From assembly GCF_002920895.1 (NCBI RefSeq), contig NZ_PQVG01000002.1, positions 186,001 through 250,000 on the forward strand: a stretch of 64,000 nucleotides of DNA. The letters run 5' to 3'. The notes beneath the pieces are model-generated. The model was not told where the DNA came from and searched no databases. It saw only the letters and a program-made list of their open reading frames with translations. Both the position numbers and the translations under genes were made by a program. Each line of letters opens with the position of its first letter. Position 1 is the first letter of the stretch. Positions 59,507 through 64,000 of the stretch are shown in pieces. The DNA comes from Flavobacterium alvei (GTDB lineage Bacteria > Bacteroidota > Bacteroidia > Flavobacteriales > Flavobacteriaceae).

Positions 59507-62176
59507 TTATACTTTTTTCTCCCCGTGCAAATGTCTTATAATTTCAGCGATAAGTCCAGTCCATCCTGTTTGATGATTGGCTCCCAAGCCTTTTCCTGTA
59601 TCCCCATCAAAATATTCAAAAAACAAGTTGTTTTTATTGAATTCTGGATCTTTTTGGAATTTCTCGTATTCGCCATACATTGGAATATTTTTTTTAGAAT
59701 CTGGGATAAAGAGCGCCAATAATCTTTGAGCAACTCCTTCGGCAGCTTCTTTTAGAGTCGTTTCATTTCCTGATCCTGTAGGATAACTCACTTTGAAATC
59801 ATCGCCATAATAGCTGTGGAATTTTTCTAATGAGTCTAAAATTAAGTAATTCATTGGAAACCAAATGGGACCTCTCCAATTGGAATTTCCACCAAACATA
59901 TCGCCTGTGGCTTCTGCTGGGGTGTAATCTACTTGGATAATTCCACCATCATGTTTGAATTTATAAGGATTCTCTTTGTGGTATTTGGACAAAGAACGAA
60001 CACCAAAATCAGATAAAAATTCTTCTTCATCAAACATACGTTTTAAAATCATTTTCATTCGATGTCCTCTTAGAGTCGATAATAATCGTGTTTCGCCTTC
60101 ACCCGGGGTGTACCAACTTGATACTAAACTAGCCAAGTCTGGGCGGTTTTTTAAAACCCATTCCACACGACGTTTGAATAAAGGCAATTTATCGAGCAAT
60201 TCGGGTGTTAATACTTCGACAGCAAAAAGTGGAATTAAACCCACCATAGAACGAATTTTTAACAACTCGGCATCACCGTTACTCTTATGGAGCATATCGT
60301 AATAAAACTGATCTTCTTCGTCCCAAAGACTTAGATGATTGTCTCCCAATTCTTGCATCGCTCCAGAAATATGCAGAAAATGTTCAAAGAATTTGGAAGC
60401 CATATCCTGATAAACAGGGTTTTTTAATGATATTTCGCAAGCAATACGCAACATATTCAAGCAATACATTGCCATCCAACCTGTTCCATCGGCTTGTTCT
60501 AAATGACCTCCTGTAGGCAAGTCGGCTGAACGATCAAAAACTCCAATATTATCCATTCCGAGGAATCCACCTCCAAAAATGTTATTTCCATTTTCGTCTT
60601 TCAAATTCACCCACCAAGTAAAATTGAGTAGCAATTTGTGAAAAATACGTTCCAAAAATACCGTATCGCCAACTCCCCCATTGGTTTCTTTGTCAATTTC
60701 ATACACTTTCCAAGTTGCCCACGCATGAACAGGCGGATTCACATCAGAAAACGACCATTCATAAGCTGGAATTTGCCCGTTAGGATGCATATAATATTCC
60801 CGCAGAATAACTGATAATTGTCTTTTGGCAAAATCAGGATCCAATCTTGCCAAAGGCAAAGTATGAAATGCCAAATCCCAAGCAGCAAACCAAGGATACT
60901 CCCATTTGTCGGGCATCGATAGAATATTGGATGTATAGAGATGTTTCCAAGTACTATTTCTTCCTTCGTTTCGTCCATTTTCTGGTTTTGGTTTAGATGG
61001 ATCTCCTTTTAGCCATTCAAAAACATTGTAATAATACCATTGTTTGGTCCAAAGCATTCCAGCATAAGCCTGACGCTGAATCGATTTTAATTTTTCGTCT
61101 TTCACTCCTTTTTGAATAGGAGCATAAAATTCGTCAGCTTCGTCAATTCTTTTTTGAAAAATTGCATCAAAATCTTCAAAAACATCAATAGGATTGCCAT
61201 TTGTGAAACGAAGTCGGTATTCTTTTTTTCCATTTCCTGGAATGATATCATCATAAAGTACAGATGCTTTGGTTCCGACAGCTTCTGGATTTACTCTATC
61301 GCTTTTTTTATTAATTATATAATCATTTATACCATCTTTAGTATAAGCTGATTGGGCTGGCGATCCATATAATTTCTCGTAATTGGTTTTATTATCACAA
61401 AATAATAGGTCTTTAGCCTCTTCGGCAAACAAGTTAAAACTACCAACTGTGTGGTGATATACTTCAATTAATGATTTTCCAATTCCTTTTAAAAGAGGTT
61501 TGTGTTTGTAATTTTCGTATCCCCAACTCCAAGTATTTCTAAACCAAATGGTAGGCAAAACCGTGATTGGAGCTGCTTCTTTTGACCTATTTTCTACTGT
61601 TACTTTTATTAAAATATCCTGTTCATCGGCTTTGGCATATTCGATAGTAATATCAAAATATTCATTATTGTCAAAAATTCCAGTATCAATTAATTCATAT
61701 TCGGTTTCTAGACGAGACCTTTTTTTGCTTTCTTCGATTAATTTTTGGTACGGAAAAGGTTTCTGCGGATACTTATAAAGCATCTTTTGATAGGAATGCG
61801 TTGGCGTGGAATCTTGATAATAATAAATTTCTTTTACATCCTCTCCATGATTGGATTCAGCTGGCGTCAATCCAAAAAAGCGTTCTTTTAGAATACGGTC
61901 TTTGTGATTCCAAAATGAAAAGGCAAAACAAATGTGTTGCTTATTATCTGAAATACCTCCAATACCTTCTTCACCCCAACGATAAGCTTTAGAACGTGCC
62001 ATATCGTGAGTGGTACTTCCCCAGGCATAACCACTTTGAGAATAATCTTCTCTAACAGTTCCCCATTGACGATCGGTTAAATAAGGTCCCCATTTTTTCC
62101 AACCTTTATTATCGGTTCTTAGTTTTAAACGTTCTTTTTCTGCGTTGGTTTCAACCCCTCTTTCTGACATACTCAT
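59507..62176 (-). CDS. MGH1-like/GH63-type glucosidase
   Basis: An 889-residue (alpha/alpha)6-barrel glycosidase with no signal peptide, so it is cytosolic. Visible segments are WGTVREDYSQSGYAWGSTTHDMARSKAYRWGEEG near the N-terminus, FAAWDLAFHTLPLARLDPDFAKRQL, GHLEQADGTGWMAMYCLNML and NSNWRGPIWFPMNYLI near the C-terminus. These match the mannosylglycerate hydrolase/GH63-like 'glucosidase' group. The natural substrate is uncertain: mannosylglycerate or glucosylglycerate-type solutes and glucosides are candidates. It is convergent with acr3. Confidence 0.87.
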   Translation of the reverse strand: MSMSERGVETNAEKERLKLRTDNKGWKKWGPYLTDRQWGTVREDYSQSGYAWGSTTHDMARSKAYRWGEEGIGGISDNKQHICFAFSFWNHKDRILKERFFGLTPAESNHGEDVKEIYYYQDSTPTHSYQKMLYKYPQKPFPYQKLIEESKKRSRLETEYELIDTGIFDNNEYFDITIEYAKADEQDILIKVTVENRSKEAAPITVLPTIWFRNTWSWGYENYKHKPLLKGIGKSLIEVYHHTVGSFNLFAEEAKDLLFCDNKTNYEKLYGSPAQSAYTKDGINDYIINKKSDRVNPEAVGTKASVLYDDIIPGNGKKEYRLRFTNGNPIDVFEDFDAIFQKRIDEADEFYAPIQKGVKDEKLKSIQRQAYAGMLWTKQWYYYNVFEWLKGDPSKPKPENGRNEGRNSTWKHLYTSNILSMPDKWEYPWFAAWDLAFHTLPLARLDPDFAKRQLSVILREYYMHPNGQIPAYEWSFSDVNPPVHAWATWKVYEIDKETNGGVGDTVFLERIFHKLLLNFTWWVNLKDENGNNIFGGGFLGMDNIGVFDRSADLPTGGHLEQADGTGWMAMYCLNMLRIACEISLKNPVYQDMASKFFEHFLHISGAMQELGDNHLSLWDEEDQFYYDMLHKSNGDAELLKIRSMVGLIPLFAVEVLTPELLDKLPLFKRRVEWVLKNRPDLASLVSSWYTPGEGETRLLSTLRGHRMKMILKRMFDEEEFLSDFGVRSLSKYHKENPYKFKHDGGIIQVDYTPAEATGDMFGGNSNWRGPIWFPMNYLILDSLEKFHSYYGDDFKVSYPTGSGNETTLKEAAEGVAQRLLALFIPDSKKNIPMYGEYEKFQKDPEFNKNNLFFEYFDGDTGKGLGANHQTGWTGLIAEIIRHLHGEKKV

Positions 62177-62381
62177 TCTGTTTTGATTCTGAATCGCAAT
62201 TTATATAAAACGAGTCTAAAAACACCTATAGAATTGGTAAAAATCAATTGATTTAATTACTGAAAAACTATTTATAAATTGTTTTATTATTGTATTTGTA
62301 GAATTGCTAGAAAGTCAAAGTTTTGCTCTATTCTTTTTTCAAAAAGTAGTATTTCTTGAGGCCCTAAACCTTTTTTTATGG

Positions 62382-62389
62382 TAATTTTG
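62382..62389 (+). promoter_or_regulatory. -7 promoter box for the PH-domain gene
   Basis: TAATTTTG is a perfect TAnnTTTG match, 40 bp before ATG 62430. Confidence 0.6.
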
Positions 62390-62429
62390 CAGGAGCAGTT
62401 TAGAATATTTAACTTATAACAACAAAATT

Positions 62430-62813
62430 ATGGGATTTTTTTCGGCCTTAATAGGCAATGCAGGAGCAGTAAGTCAGGAAAGTTTAGTAAAAGATTATGG
62501 CAAATTATTAATCGAAAGTGAAGAAATTGAATTGGGTTTCAAACTCATTCGCGATGTGTTTATTTTTACCAATAAACGTTTGATTTTGGTAGAAAAACAG
62601 GGGTTAACTGCTAGCAAAATTGAATACAAATCCATTACTTACAAGAGTATCTCAAGATTTAGCGTTGAAACAGCAGGTACTTTTGATTTGGAAGCCGAAC
62701 TAAAAATTTGGGTTTCGAGCGAAACTCATCCAAGTATTGTAAAACAATTTAACAAATCGGTCAATGTATATGACGTTCATATGGTTTTGGCTACGCATGT
62801 TTTAAATTCATAA
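62430..62813 (+). CDS. Bacterial PH-domain (bPH_1) protein
   Basis: A 127-residue protein with MGFFSALIGNAG, EEIELGFKLIRDVFIFTNKRLILVEKQGLTASKIEYKSITYKSISRFSVE and a C-terminal helix (VYDVHMVLATHVL). This matches the bacterial pleckstrin-homology domain family (PF08000-like). These small proteins form rings in solution and their role is unknown. It has its own promoter and terminator. Confidence 0.85.
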   Translation: MGFFSALIGNAGAVSQESLVKDYGKLLIESEEIELGFKLIRDVFIFTNKRLILVEKQGLTASKIEYKSITYKSISRFSVETAGTFDLEAELKIWVSSETHPSIVKQFNKSVNVYDVHMVLATHVLNS

Positions 62814-62870
62814 AAAACACTTGCTTTCCAATCATTTTAAGTCATTTGGAGCGGGATTTTGAACAAAAAA

Positions 62871-62907
62871 GTATCGAGAAGCCTTTAAGAATTTGGCTTT
62901 TCGATAC
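62871..62907. terminator. Bidirectional intrinsic terminator
   Basis: GTATCGAGAAGCC (62871-62883) pairs with GGCTTTTCGATAC (62895-62907) with G-U tolerance, A6 before and T5 after. It lies between the convergent PH-domain and alpha-galactosidase genes. Confidence 0.85.
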
Positions 62908-62923
62908 TTTTTCATTTCTTTGA

Positions 62924-64000
62924 TTATGGAATTAATTTCAACGTAATGACATCGTGAGAAGCAATATCGGCAGTTAAATTCTTTTTGGTTGTTCCTGCGT
63001 CTTTGTTTTTCCAAAGGTCTTTGATTTTGAAAATAGTTTTATTGAAATCGGCTTCAAAACCAAAATCGGCATCCTTGATTGGGTTTTTCTTCCAATCGAA
63101 ATTGACTTTTTTAGGCAATTCTGTTCTATTCAAAAACGTGATTGCCCAAGCTCCATCGGACAAGGGTTTTACCCATACTTCTACTCCATCTTCAACCGTT
63201 AATTTGAAGCCTTGAATTCCTAGTTTGTCTTGGTTTACGGCAATCAGATTTTCATTGGTTAAAATAGCCAATGTTTCAGGACTCATTTTTCTAAAATCAT
63301 TTCCTGCAATAAGTGGCGAAGCAAGCATACACCACATACTAAAATGGGTTTTATCCTCGGTATTGGTCATTCCGTCACCCACTTCCATCATATCAAAATC
63401 GTTCCAATGATCTGGACCCGAATATTTACGGATGTCTTTGCGCATTTCGGCAATTTTCATAAATCCCCAAGACGACCAATTGCCTTCTTCGTGGTGAAAT
63501 TCGCAATCAAAACAAGGATAAATATCGCCCGAAATTCTCCAAAGATTCCCCATTGGTTTTGCCCATTCCCAAGGTTGATTATCACCCCATTCGCACAAGC
63601 TAAAAACAATAGGTCGCCCAGCAGTTTTCAGTGCATTACTCATTGTTTTATAAGCTTCTGGAGCTGTGATTCCTGCCGTATTACACCAATCATATTTGAG
63701 ATAATCAATATCTAAGCTGGCATAAAAACGAGCGTCTTGGTATTCAAATCCACGAGTTCCAGGATAGCCCGCACAAGTTTGAGTACCGGCACAATTGTAC
63801 AAGCCAAATTTCAATCCTTTGGAATGTACATATTCAACTAAAGCTTTCATTCCGTTGGGAAATTTTATGGGATCTGGAACTAAATTTCCGTTGGCATCAC
63901 GCTCTTTTGTCATCCAACCATCATCTAAAACAATATAATTGTATCCTGCAGCAGCCATTCCTGAAGCCACCATAATATCGGCGGTTTCTTTAACTAATTT
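62924..64000 (-). CDS. GH27 alpha-galactosidase, N-terminus outside window
   Basis: The frame stays open to the right edge (reading KLVKETADIMVASGM onward), so the true N-terminus is outside. The visible part has the GH27 features YNYIVLDDGWM, the nucleophile Asp in DIDYLKYDWCNTAG, RISGDIYPCFDCE with the acid/base Asp, and WNDFDMMEVGDGMTN, followed by a C-terminal beta domain (VWVKPLSDGAWAITFLNRTE). It cleaves terminal alpha-galactosides, or beta-arabinopyranosides in some members. A signal peptide may lie outside the window. Confidence 0.93.
   Translation of the reverse strand, partial: KLVKETADIMVASGMAAAGYNYIVLDDGWMTKERDANGNLVPDPIKFPNGMKALVEYVHSKGLKFGLYNCAGTQTCAGYPGTRGFEYQDARFYASLDIDYLKYDWCNTAGITAPEAYKTMSNALKTAGRPIVFSLCEWGDNQPWEWAKPMGNLWRISGDIYPCFDCEFHHEEGNWSSWGFMKIAEMRKDIRKYSGPDHWNDFDMMEVGDGMTNTEDKTHFSMWCMLASPLIAGNDFRKMSPETLAILTNENLIAVNQDKLGIQGFKLTVEDGVEVWVKPLSDGAWAITFLNRTELPKKVNFDWKKNPIKDADFGFEADFNKTIFKIKDLWKNKDAGTTKKNLTADIASHDVITLKLIP

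Noticed and set aside
1..64000. CRISPR arrays, tRNA/rRNA genes, prophage or IS transposases
   Set aside because: No regularly spaced direct repeats, no cloverleaf-type sequence, no phage structural or integrase genes and no transposase frame were seen by reading the window. A covariance-model scan would be needed for full certainty on small RNAs.

Overview
The window looks like a chromosome segment of a Flavobacterium-type member of the Bacteroidota. The evidence is low GC and AT-rich intergenic DNA, many promoters with the Bacteroidota -7 box TAnnTTTG, an EttA/HolA/CAL67264-type block, a bacillithiol-type YtxJ, an arg/pro biosynthesis operon with an N-acyl-ornithine carbamoyltransferase, and a Bacteroidota-style ars operon. 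No rRNA, tRNA, prophage, IS transposase or CRISPR array was seen.

Layout. 1-9.8 kb: a truncated membrane MutS-like ATPase, a 2OG-Fe(II) oxygenase, SUI1, a nucleoside phosphorylase, a broken small membrane gene, a GNAT, a class-A-like serine hydrolase, uracil-DNA glycosylase, MutS2 and a DCC protein. 9.8-20 kb: EttA, HolA, an HsdR-N-like protein, a GT2, an OmpA lipoprotein, Sua5, UvrD and a pentapeptide-repeat protein. 20-29 kb: an EF-G paralogue, then a fermentation block (OFA transporter, PflA, PflB) and GMP reductase with a GNAT. 29-34 kb: two lipoproteins, GlyA and fumarylacetoacetase. 34-45.6 kb: a long arginine/proline operon (GNAT, argG, argC, argD, proA, proB, argF', argB, argE, argH) with a candidate leader peptide upstream. 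45.6-50.5 kb: a TonB-C/MORN-like protein, YtxJ and ClpB. 50.5-53.9 kb: an A/T-rich accessory island. 54-59.5 kb: Hsp20, a nitroreductase, small hypothetical proteins and an arsR-DUF6428-arsC-acr3 operon. 59.5-64 kb: a large MGH1-like glucosidase, a PH-domain protein and a truncated GH27 alpha-galactosidase.

The strongest candidate for a new system is the island between clpB and hsp20. A 548-residue reverse transcriptase of the 'unknown group'/defence (DRT-like) kind is preceded by about 310 nt without a convincing gene. That stretch starts just after a perfect TAnnTTTG promoter. Its two ends form an 18-bp closing stem (51818-51835 with 52113-52131), and it ends in a T run 10 nt before the RT start codon. 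This is the expected shape of a dedicated ncRNA template or cofactor. A divergent gene encodes an unusual protein with two tandem DUF2158/YodC-like modules and a C-terminal WYL-like module. A GC-rich REP-like palindrome closes the island.

The second candidate is an interspersed inverted-repeat element found at four intergenic sites (2.7, 9.2, 23.6 and 40.7 kb). Three are compact arm-loop-arm copies. In the fourth, inside the arg/pro operon, the arms are about 450 bp apart and hold one gene for a GxxExxY PD-(D/E)XK nuclease-fold protein. The compact copies could be the non-autonomous form of a nuclease-bearing element. Other repeat families sit at operon junctions, including heptamer tandem repeats directly before the argC and argH start codons.
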